Source of the DNA: Calonectria ilicicola
Taxonomy: Eukaryota; Ascomycota; Sordariomycetes; Hypocreales; Nectriaceae
Length of the DNA stretch: 64,000 nucleotides
Direction of reading: 5' to 3'
Assembly: GCA_020809705.1 (NCBI GenBank)
Contig: CP085832.1
Location: 4,774,001 to 4,838,000 of the forward strand
Positions 46,572-57,312 of the stretch are shown in pieces. Every line of letters starts with the position of its first letter. The first letter of the stretch is position 1. The notes below the pieces were generated by a model. It was not told where the DNA came from and ran no database searches. It saw only the letters and a list, made by a program, of their open reading frames with translations. Made by a program: the position numbers and the translations under genes.

Positions 46572-48590
46572 ATGTGCCGAGACGCTAGCGACGCATCCCA
46601 ACCTGTGAAGCGCACGCGAAGGTTTAACACCCGAAGCCGTACAGGATGCAGGAATTGTAGGGTGCGACGAATCCGATGTGATGAAAAGCGGCCATGCTGG
46701 TAAGTGAAGTAACCGTCTTTGATCAAATAAACGCCTCGGTTATCGGCAGCTCCTTCGCCTTGCCTGCACACCACATGCCCCTGCTTCCGGCTGACTTCGT
46801 GGTGTCCAACTACAGCTCCAATTGCGTGGCCAAGAATAAGCCATGCAACTTTGAACCAGTTCGTGTTCCTCTCCGTGATCTCAGAGCCGAGATCCAGCCT
46901 GGGGAGCAGGAACCATGGGCCATCCAGGCCGCCTGCCCCCAAAAGGCGCCTAAAGTGCCAAACTCGGACGCAGCCTTTGCCGTGTCCATCTCTTGGCGAG
47001 TGGTTCCCTGCGAGCCGTTGGATCCCTTCAGCTCCTTCCCAATAAAGATGCCCCTCAAATCAAAGGAGCTCCTACACTACTGTAAGTGCTACATACTCAA
47101 GGAGGTTTTGCGCCTCTTACGTGCTAGCTTGGCCTGACATTGGTCCCACAGTCTCCCAAAAGGGCAACGAGTTTGGAGTTCTTCCAAGAGACCGGAACGA
47201 TGACTAGTCAGTCTCAACAGTGGAATCATCCTTTCTGTCACTCCCTAACCTAAAATCGACAGTGCCTTGTCGCTTACCCATGACCCTTATTCCCTCCGGA
47301 ACCTTCTCCTGATCGCTGGGCTCCACTATGCGCTGTGCTTTGGCGATCTGCAGTCATTCGAATCCACGTTTCTTGCCCACAAAATCCAGAGCATCCGGAT
47401 GGTCAATGAGTGGCTTGCCACCAACATTTCCGAGGCAAAGACCATCTCCATTTGCGCAAAGCTGATTGCCACGCTCTCTATTATCGAGGTCTGCACCCAT
47501 CTCGTTCCAGATGTGGTACATAATTATTAATCCCGGTGGTTTGTACAGTGCTTTTTCGGTAATTTCCAAGTGGCAGAAACACATTTAGAGGGTCTCATAG
47601 CCTTCATCAATGCTCAGTCAGCCAGACAATATGTCTTGGACACCATAGACAGCTCTGAGAGAGAACTCATCGATAGATATCTCATTATGTAAGCCCTCTC
47701 TCAGACATTGCCATGTGTGTGGCTGACACAATTTTAGAGCTTACAGCGTTATTCAAACCTGCAAAAAATGCATGACTGACTTTACTGCGTGCTCAAAGCC
47801 ACAGGATTTCGTATTTCCACCAACCACAGTGGCAGAGACGAAAGATTTTGTCCAAAAATGGCATACATTTGCATCCCCCGGTGTTGTGCATCGCCTGAAA
47901 GCAATGCGCATGTTTCCAATGTTCTTCAATTCAGACCAGCTTGGGAAGGAGTCCCATCGGATTAATGTACGCCCCATTTTTGTGTGTCTGGAATATGCAA
48001 CCAAGCACCTAGACAAAGGATTCACACAATCACACGCCGTGGACATTAGGAGCTCAGCAGCGCTCATGGTAGCTGCATCAAATGCGCACATATCATCCTT
48101 CTCTGGTGACGATTTGAGATCAGAAAGCCACAGTCTGCTCTCATCTTGGTCTGGAAACGCGGTTGCCGTGATCATGTATCTGACCAGTGTAGTCGGGGCT
48201 TGGAACCAGGGTGTGCCGCCTTCGGGTCGCCTTCTCTGTCACATGATTCAGATTCTCATGCGAGACTTGCAGAGCAGCTCTGAGGATATCACACACCCCA
48301 ATGGAGAAGTCCAAGACTTGTGGTTCTGGAAGTTGTTCAATGGCGCAGTCGGTCTAACCCACGCTCATCAATTAGCCTGCGACGAAAGATTCCATGACCT
48401 TCTGACAATATTCCCCCATAATATTCGACGATGGGCCGCGGCCACTTCTATAATCAATTGGGTCGATGCAAAACACAGATTAACGAATATCATCTGGCCC
48501 ATCTGCTCCAACCAAGAGCATTTAGCCGAACTACTATGGACAAGGGCAATGCAAAAATTAGATAACTTTGAATGTGTATCAAGAAATTAA
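46572..48590 (+). CDS. Zn2Cys6 fungal transcription factor
   Basis: Six exons, 46572-46699, 46816-47081, 47152-47206, 47263-47488, 47549-47688 and 47738-48590, give 555 residues. Intron 1 splits the zinc cluster; splicing at TACAG/C restores cysteines 26, 29, 36, 43, 46 and 53 (GCRNC...IRCDEKRPCCSNC...KPC). The middle contains SLTHDPYSLRNLLLIAGLHYAL and a long helical region like the regulatory domain of metabolite-cluster C6 factors. No separate effector domain is visible. It is divergent from the class II terpene cyclase, so pathway-specific control is a fair inference. All five introns have GT-AG ends and preserve the frame. Confidence 0.85.
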
Positions 48591-49094
48591 ATATTATTTA
48601 ATAATTGATCTATGGGCGATTTTTTAATAAGTAAGGGATGTAGTATTCTAATTTAGAAAATGCAACCTGTCTTCTATATCTACCATAAGAACTCAAGAAA
48701 TTCATCCATGCTGTGGGAATATAGCTGAGAAAAACTCCCAGTAATATCAATTATACCGAACTATAATAAGAAATAGCCCGAATTTATATTTGTAGCCATC
48801 AAATAATAATCGTTAGGTTGCAAGATGGCTTGCTATTCTAACTACTTTTTAGTTAAAATACCTAAAATATATGACTCCACAGCATGGATGAACTTCTTGA
48901 GTTTTGACGGTAGTCGAGCTGAACACCCATGAGACAAGTGTGGCAGGCCTCAAAACGGCTGCCTCATTCTATTGGTGCGTTTACACACCGCAAAATGCGA
49001 GGTTCAAGTAGGGGCGCATAACTCAACCTGTGCGGCTTCGTCCCTTTTAAGTGCGCTAATCCTAAAATGAAAAGGCCTACATGATGGCCGAGAG
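48591..49094. other. AT-rich intergenic region
   Basis: Strongly AT-rich, especially 48590-48860, with no open frame of note. The composition could reflect old repeat-induced mutation or simple decay beside the CorA-like relic. Confidence 0.45.
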
Positions 49095-49412
49095 CTCACC
49101 AATTCAGTATCATTTCTCACTTTGTTGTTCCTACCAGGCACCTTCTTCGCGGTAAGTTGTTATTCTATAGGATTAATTCTTACTGACAGATCTAGGTTTT
49201 TTTTTGGAATGAACTTTTTTGTTCTCGAGGGAGGGAAATTTCTTGTATCGTGGCGAATTATTTACTTTGCTATTCCGACATTTTGCATTACTGTCTTAGC
49301 ACTTATGATATGGACAAATTTGAGAGGCATCTCACGGGATCCACGTAAATGGAACTGGAGTTGGCTAAAGCGTCGAAGGCCACGAGAAGCCAACCTGGAG
49401 GGACCCGAATAA
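49095..49412 (+). pseudogene. Relic of a CorA-like Mg2+ transporter C-terminus
   Basis: The stretch encodes, in two phases, LTLLFLPGTFFA and then FFGMNFF...WRIIYFAIPTFCITVLALMIWTN, the two-helix C-terminus of fungal CorA-like proteins with the GMN signature at 49206-49214. A possible GTAAGT donor follows TFFA, but the plausible TAG acceptor puts the GMN part out of frame by one base next to a nine-T run. No upstream CorA body is present in the preceding AT-rich DNA. I read it as a truncated, frameshifted remnant. A short live gene with an unusual intron is the alternative. Confidence 0.45.
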
Positions 49413-50178
49413 GAGCACGCTTCATTCCATTTCACACGAACTTTACGATCAATCATGATAGTTACATAAGAAGTTTTGCTGGCTAGTTTTCTTGGTGGAG
49501 AAGCTTGTGGCGCACTGAAAGCCTTTAGCGCTTGCTAAGAACTTAGTTGAGAGTAGCATAATTCATTACCCTAACCTTTTTGTTGGTGTAATACCCATTC
49601 AGATGGGACACTATGGTAGAACTTCAGTTAAATACATTTTATTTCTGTTAGATTGCCTCTGGCCTCTAGGTGTTAGGACCCGCACATCCTGTTACATCAA
49701 TTAGCCCGTTAGGCCAAAAGATAAGTACTATAATTGCATTGATCGCAATTACAGGTGCGGATAACAGCCACTAAGAGACGTACGGTGAACCAAGCCGTAA
49801 CACTAGGTACTTGCGCAATAAAGTTTACAAACCCAATATCACCTGAGCCATGGAGAATAATGTGACCCTATCTAAAACAGTGAGACTACACTACCTATTT
49901 CGAACCAGCCTCTATTATAAAAGCAGGTGGAGATCTAATTATCCTCAAATTAGACTAATAGGACATAAGAAACACTCATATATGTGAAAAATCATTTCTG
50001 CCATAATGAACTATTATATTTAAATACAATGCCCAAGAGCAACAAAAGTCACACCAGGAGTGGTTTTCGGGTCCGCAGTCGCAACTAAACACTGGGTGAT
50101 TGTTGTGAGCAGAGGGCCCGCGACTCCCATGGTAGGACTTTTGCTCCAATACTAGTCATCACTCGTCTTGATCGATAA
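49413..50178. other. Intergenic region
   Basis: AT-rich with no gene recognised. It lies downstream of the CorA relic and of the OPT gene 3' end. Confidence 0.45.
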
Positions 50179-52975
50179 TTACTCTGCAATAGGACAGAAG
50201 TCGTAGTTTCCGTTAACATTATTACCCCACCACGATGGGAAAGGAACAGAGGGACCACCGGCGCCGAATACTGCAAATGAGAGGATAAACAGCGCGGTGA
50301 GACTGGCGCCATCGAGACCACCCGTAATCAGATATGAATAGTCCTTGAAAATGCGTGGACGATAGTTTCGAAGATAGAACTGGACAAAGAATCCAGCAAG
50401 CACCTGGCTGAAAAGCACGCATGTTTGACTTGCGTTGTAGGGAATATAGCCAGCGTATTGGATGAACTGTGGCATATTGATCTCGAAGATCGAAAAGCCT
50501 CGAATTTTGGGCACGAACTAGAAAGACAGAGTTAGCTTTAAACAGGTGGATAATTTTTAGAAATACACTTACATAAACAAAGATTCGATGAAGGACAACG
50601 AGTCCAGCACCAACAGCCAAACCAACGGGAATCATTTCATACTTGCCACCAATCTTGTAAAGATACGAGGCTAGTGCCCATGAAGTTGCATTGGTGTTGT
50701 ACGACTGTAAAGTAGCGCCGCTCCAGGACGAGTTTCCATTCCCATTGACAAGGAGATCCCGGTTTCGATCCACAATGGAGGTCATGACAGCATAATTGAT
50801 AAATCCACCAAGAATGGTGCCGTAAATCTGAGTAAGGAACATGATACGAGGAGGAATCTTGACTTTATCAACCAGTTAGCTTTTGACCACACTCCAACGG
50901 AAAGGAGAGATACTCACGATATTCACCCATCTTCAAATCGTTGCACAGATTGACGGCATTTGAGATGACATTGTGCGACCAAGCCGCAAAGTACATGTTT
51001 CCAACTGGACGACCAGGGAGCATGAGACCCGCCAACATCTTGGACAAGTTGTTGGTAGCAATACCATTACCCCAACGAGAATACAGGAGTGTACTCTGCG
51101 ATACGAATGTTACCAAATCGCTCTCCAGGCTAATCATGAGGGACAACTTACGAAGGGTGCGATGATTATTCCCATAATCAGTGCCACAATGTACGCCCAG
51201 ACTGGAAGAGTAATGTTCTCTTTAATAACGACAACGAGACCAAGGATGAAGCTGATGACAAGTACGGCAATGTACCACCACCATGGAGCCTCCTTGTAGT
51301 GCTTTACCATGTGCTCGTGGTGGCGATCTCCGTAAGCGCCCTTCTTCGCACTCTTGTAAGCTTCAATAATATCCCCACCCCAGAACAGGATGACATGGAG
51401 AATCAGGGCTCCAATCTAAAAAGGGTTCAGTATACATGAACTAGTGGAAATTCAGTGTTAGATATGAATACTCACAGCAGCGTTAGCCATGAACAGCGCA
51501 TACGCAAATGTTCCAGTAAGTCTGGGCAAGCCGTATTGCTCCAGAGCAGTTTCATTAAGCACACCACCAGTGAAGACTGCCGCAACGGGATACGATGAGC
51601 CATTTGATAATTTAAGAGTCGTCGACATGAATGGGAGATCTTTAGCATCCCAGGCATTGGTGTAATAGATGCCCGCCATGGCGCAGAAGCAGACGGCGAA
51701 TCCAATTGCTTGGTGAAGCTGGAGCTTGAGAGGCAAGGAAGTTTGGAAAGAGGTAATCTAGATGGACTTTTAGTTAGCAAGTTCTTTTTACCTTCCTGGG
51801 ATCAGTGAATGTTTTCTTACGTATTGCCAGTCAAATGACAGACTGAAAAGACCCATTCCCTCGTTGTTGGTGGCTCCACCAAACACATTGGTGAGGTTCT
51901 CAGCCTTCTTACCCTTAGCTTTCATCGAGGCCAGACACTTTATTCAGCGTCAGTAAATTTTCATCTGACGATCCTGCAGATGTTAAAGTAGCTTACGGGG
52001 ATTGAAACCGAGTTGAGCCACGGGAAGATGTAAGCCGGGAAGAACTCGTAGAAAAACATTCCTGTAAAACTGTACCAGAAATACCGAAGAGGCTTGGAAT
52101 TCTTCAGGTCCTGCCAGTGCAAACCCTGGAGGGTCTTGACTGTGGGCAGGGTACTCCAGTAGACGGCGTCGACATGCCACACACAAATAGGACGCATGAC
52201 ACCGCAAATTCCATAACCGAAAAGACCAATTGAGATGACACTTAGGATGACAGTTGTTGCACTAAGCGGCATGTCGTAGAAGAGGTCCTGGGCAGAGAAT
52301 ACGGTGATACTGGCGGCAGCATTGGAGGCTGACGTAGCTGTGATTGAGCAAATAGCATGCTCCTTCAGGGTCCATTTGCCTGGGTTGAGAAACTTGATGA
52401 CCTTGATATACCCGGGAAGCTTGCCCTGACCGCCTTGCTCCCTCCATCGAGCCTCGAACTTGTCACCGCGGGGTAAAACACCAGCCCACGCCTTGCCCAA
52501 GAAGTAGGCAATGAGGACGATGAATGTTCCCTGGATGGTGATCAAAGTCGGTTTAAACTGAGTGGCGTATGTTAGAGGCGTTCAGTTACGGAAGACCGAG
52601 ATTAGTATTCTTGCTTACTTGGTAGATCTGGTTCATCACCGACTGGAAACCTGAGAGAATAGTGGCCAGAAACACACTTCGAAAGGTCAAAGCTGGGTCA
52701 CCATCATCTCTCAATGGCAGGAGGAAGTTGGCAGCATCAGTACCGGTAACAATGACGTGGTCCTTGCTATCACTGTCGCTTTCGTTGTAGTCCTCGGCGC
52801 TCTCTGGGTTGGAGAGTTCCGTGAGCTTGGAATCGAGCACACCCCCCTTATCAATTGGCGCAGCATCTGCGCTGACGGTGTTCTTCTCATCACGGACTTC
52901 GTTGCTGGGGACCGAGGAAACCTCGTCCTGTACAGGACTATGGTCCCCAACGACATGAGTGACCTCTGTTGACAT
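50179..52975 (-). CDS. Oligopeptide transporter (OPT family)
   Basis: Eight exons on the minus strand, 52975-52619, 52557-51997, 51937-51821, 51757-51476, 51415-51152, 51095-50918, 50862-50573 and 50517-50179, give 795 residues with the frame kept at all seven junctions. After an acidic cytosolic N-terminus (~85 residues) there are many helices. The two OPT landmarks are present: NPGKWTLKEHA in the first half, and YLKIPPR rebuilt across exons 6 and 7, preceded by GRPVGNMYFAAWSHN. The family imports tetra-/pentapeptides, glutathione derivatives or metal chelates with protons at the plasma membrane. ATG 52975 is the first Met. Substrate unknown. Confidence 0.93.
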
Positions 52976-53062
52976 CTTCAATGGCACCCGTCTCTGGAGG
53001 CGGCAGAAAGCTTGTCGAGATCATCAACATGTTTCTTTGACCCACTGCTGCGGTGATACGTT

Positions 53063-53070
53063 CTATATAG
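53063..53070 (-). promoter_or_regulatory. TATA-like element of the OPT gene
   Basis: CTATATAG lies about 90 bp upstream of the OPT start on the minus strand. Confidence 0.4.
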
Positions 53071-56000
53071 GATGTCTCAGAGCCTCGGCAAACCCTTGCC
53101 ACAAACGCGCCTTATCTGCAAGATAGAGTCTGTACGCCCGTTGCGTGATACATTAAAAATATGAGCCATGGGACTTTTTGTCTGGTCGGGTATATAAACT
53201 GTGCAATCCGGGGTCGACATTTGATCGTCTAGCTGTCCCGCAGTCCAGACCTTCTTCCCTTTCCTTTTTCCGCCGGACCTTTTGTCAAAGGCGGGAGCTT
53301 GCCACTTCCAGTTTTCGGGTCCGTGTGCCGCCCTCGCAGTGCCCAGTGCAATCCCCAGGGTAGCAACAGGGGGCATATTGGGATGTTGGGTGGAGCTCCA
53401 ATGGGCTCTACGTTATATACAGATATGAAACGCCTGGTGCCAACGATAGTTTCTGGATCTTTTGCACAGCGGCGGCTGGCCTATCGCATCAAGCGGGTGT
53501 GTTGCGCGGCCGACACGTATAGACGCTACACGGCGGCCTCGGGCTCCTTCCTGTTTGGCTCTAGCAGTACAACGTCACAATCATCCCTGCAATTGACCTC
53601 ATCTGTAGAGGGACATTTGGTCGAATCCTTGTCGTGGTTGAGCGGTCGGACACGGCAGAAACGTCCCATTGAACCAAAATTTCCCCATCCGAAAGCGACT
53701 TGCATGAGACTTGCATGTATTCATGTGAGCAAACCAACATTATCTCGGAAAGTGGCAACGGGCAGATGCTCGCTTATGGGCCGCCATCATGATCCTTTGC
53801 TGATTTACGTCGGGCTGAAATAAAAGAAAAAACGGGGAACTATATCGTTCGATCCAAGTTCAAGTGAAATTGACATGCACATCAGACAAAACTCAAAGCG
53901 AGCCCCCCGGAACTCCCCGTGGCGTGGAATCCGGATCCGCGGGGTTGGACATTGTCCGTCTAAAGATAGCGGGTTGGCCAACTCAAAAGGCCTGGGAACG
54001 AGTTCGTCGACACAGCTGTCATCGTGTTGTAGGTTTGCCACTACAAAGGATCCTCTAACCAAGTGAAGTGAGCACATCAACCCATCCCCACCACCCCCAC
54101 ACAGCCAACCGTATGTCAGCACTTTATCATTTTCAGCCTCTATGTCGTTCATGACCTCACAGACCACTCTCCACTCTCACGCCTTGGGTACAGCATGAAA
54201 ATAGCATTAATCAAGCTTTTTTTGGTTTTTTTTTTTACTGCATTGGATGAAATGATCGAAAGGCAGTTTGTCCTCTCAACGTACGTATCAGTAGCTTCAT
54301 CCCGTTCTTTTTGCATTCAACCTTTTCAGCTTTGCGCAAGTTATGGTCGGCTTAAATGTGCTCAGAACACTCTATATGTTCCTGGTTTAGACCATGATCC
54401 TGTTGGATGGATGCACCTCCCTTGGTTATTGAGCTTCCGTTTTTGGTCATCGTACGCCATCAATACAAATGGTATCGCTTCCTTTGGGCCTGTAATATCA
54501 GATGCGGCGCTCTGTGTAAATTAAGCGCATCGAGCTGATGAGTGGTGTACTATTGGCAACTATTACAAGGGAGAACACCCTAATCAGAGAGGCAGCCGAC
54601 CCTGCTTTACCCTCACACCCAGTCTGAGGTCCACGCATCCCCGGACAATCACGCTCAGACATCATTCATTAAGCTTCTGAATAACCTACTGTCAAATTCC
54701 CCGCTCAGATCTGCATTGCTTTCGAACTCACCCTGCCATTAATTCCAACGTTGCAGCATTAATAGCCATTACTATACTGAACCCAGGGTCTTGGTTCATA
54801 CCCTCTCAGTGTGGGCCTGGACGGGGAGTTGCGAATGGACGGATAAAGTAAGTCAACGGGCGCCATGTGGATTTGTGGCACGGTGTATCATCCGACAAGC
54901 ATTTACGGCCCTTTTTCCGCCAAGCCAAAAAACACGGCAAACCCGGCACAATCCCATCGCGGAGGCATTCTTTCTTCCGATGCCCTGTGACCTCGCATCT
55001 CATAGTAAATAAATCTGCGCTCCAATTCTTGGCTGTATCAGCGCCTTGTGAGACTCTGGTTCTCCCTCCACGCCAAGGGCAGTGAGACTCGAACGGAGAG
55101 AGGGCCAATCATCTCCATACCCACATGGGCTTCATATCAGCGATATTGACATCTTCAACATGTCATGTAATGTTCCAGCATCGATAAATCTCGCGTTACG
55201 CGCGATAAAAGGATGTCGCACAAGCAGTATTGGCCAAGGAAGATCACTACTCCTCGCCTAGTCTTGGCGACTCACTCCGTCTTGGCGAATCTCCCCACCT
55301 TTTTCTTCGTCAGTGGTAACAAGATTGAAGCCAACAAGAGAGCCTTACTAGCCACTCCATCTGCATCAAATGCGACTCTATCTTTTGTTTGCCTCTTTCC
55401 GTGGAACTTTCTCAGTCTTTCCCATACAATCGCACATCACTCTCTTCATACCCGACTTCGCCCTCTGCTTTTCCTATTGTCACCACTGTATATCCCCAAC
55501 GTGAAGCATGCCAGGTCTGCAAAACGCCATCTACATGTTCCAGGGGCTTACAATTCCATTTCTCGTAAGATTAATTCCCAATATCCATCCATATATCATA
55601 TCTCAAACCACGGTGGTATTCGCTGTAGCCATCTCTTATCTAGAGGTTCCACACATGACGTTACCCTTGCCCGTGCCCAGTATGTTCATAAATATGCATG
55701 TGCATAAGTATTTATGCAATCTGGACTGGATCCACAATCGTTATGCCAAATGGAGCTATAGGGTAGGTGAGTTTTCCGACAAACAACACAAGTAAAACAC
55801 ACTCTAGAGAGGTTGGGGCTAACGAACATCAAACGGATGATAATAAGAGATCAATAAAGCAATTAATTAGAAATAAAATCTCGAAATAGATCAAAAAGCG
55901 GATCAATTAAGCATAAGTTGCCGAGCTCTACTAAAGTTGAGGTGTTTCGACTGGAACACTCCGTACAGCGGCCATGACAGACCAATTGGTTCACAACGAC

Positions 56001-57167
56001 TAGTTCTATAAACAAGAGTAAGATGCCAACTGAAGATACGGTCGAAGCAAGCACCTACGTGTCCCCACCTTTCTCTTTTCATTTTCTTTCATTGTTGAGT
56101 TACACTCTGAAGACCGTCAGGTAGCACACTCGAATGTCAAAACCCCATCAAGAAAATGGTGATTCAGCCGCACTTCCTATTCCAGTCGTACTCAGATTAT
56201 CGACGGGCTCACGGTATATGCAAGTGCCCATTGATTTTCCCATAAAAACAAAAATCTGTGCATCTCAAGCTTTGTGTATTTGCAGTCGTAGAGACTTCAG
56301 GTCTGGGTTGCTGGACAGAGAATGCTGTCCGACGCAGCCCGAGCGCAAACAGAATGGCCAATGACATCACTAGTTTCTTACCTTAGTGGAGCTGACGGTG
56401 AAGTCTAGCCATATTAGGCATTGGGCTCTCGCGCTGGAGTTGTGGCGGCTTAGCCCCCCGCAGGCCAAGGCAAGGCAGAGAGACGAGAATTGAGTGCTGT
56501 TCACAAAATCTGGACCAGCAGATGCCTTTCTCTCCCGCTAAATACGAGAATTTCTGGGTCTTCGAGTGAGACATATCGCTGAGGCAGATTTCACTGTCTT
56601 ATCCGTCAAACAGTCAATTGACTATCCTGGAATTTTGTTTTGCATGTCATAGACTCAAGCGAAGGGACGCTTAATACCTCTTGTCTTTATTCTCCGGCAC
56701 AGGTCTTTCCATGGCCTGGGCGAGTCTTGATTGGGTTTAATTTTACTTTGGGGCTGGATAAATGACGTCGGCGCAGTCTGCAACATTGAAATGTGCAATC
56801 ACACCGATATGCTGCAACAATCGCTAGTTTCTCAGCCCATTTTGCTTGACCTAATGCGGAATTCATTGAACTGAATGTCGCATGGGTCCTTGTGGTGGGA
56901 GTCGAATCTGGCTGGTGGCTTGGAGCTGAAATGGAACAATCTAAGTGCTTCTTAGACTAGCGTGGCGCAATCTTCGGCTCGGCCCCTGGGTAGGCAGAAT
57001 TTTGTTCCTGTGAGATCAAGCGGCACAGGAGAAGGTGGCGCTTCTAACTGACCAGTCGGGACAGTGACCTTTGCATTTTTGGAATGTTATTGCCGAGTTG
57101 GTGCTATCAATCCAGGCTGTGCCTGAGCTATAGTTAAACCGAAAAGTCGCAATGAGTCAGTTGACCT

Positions 57168-57176
57168 TTATAAGGC
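57168..57176 (+). promoter_or_regulatory. TATA-like element of the alpha-kinase gene
   Basis: TTTATAAGG lies about 140 bp upstream of the ATG at 57313. Confidence 0.4.
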
Positions 57177-57312
57177 CTTTGGGATCGTCACACATGATCA
57201 TTGAACAATTGCCACTTGAATAATACTTTTCTGAAGAACTTGCAATTCATAGCCTTGTGCATCTTATTGCCTATGCTTTCACGATTCGGTTGGACACGAC
57301 TCATACCCGACC

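Larger units (their letters stand above)
52976..57312. other. 4.3-kb gene-poor intergenic region
   Basis: It separates the divergent OPT and alpha-kinase genes. Frames at 53299-53823 and 55213-55707 are long by chance standards but show no domain. A pyrimidine-rich tract at about 55385-55500, followed by the ATG at 55508 and a 95-codon frame, looks like a fungal leader and start, but the peptide is unrecognised. A run of eleven T with two flanking TTTTT-like runs lies near 54220-54240. Confidence 0.45.

Noticed and set aside
53299..53823. 174-codon frame in the OPT/alpha-kinase gap
   Set aside because: Arg/Ser/Cys-rich low-information translation, no domain, overlapping frames on the other strand.
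55213..55707. 164-codon plus-strand frame
   Set aside because: Largely a translation of the pyrimidine-rich tract (Leu/Ser/Phe/His-rich); overlaps the more plausible ATG at 55508 in another frame.
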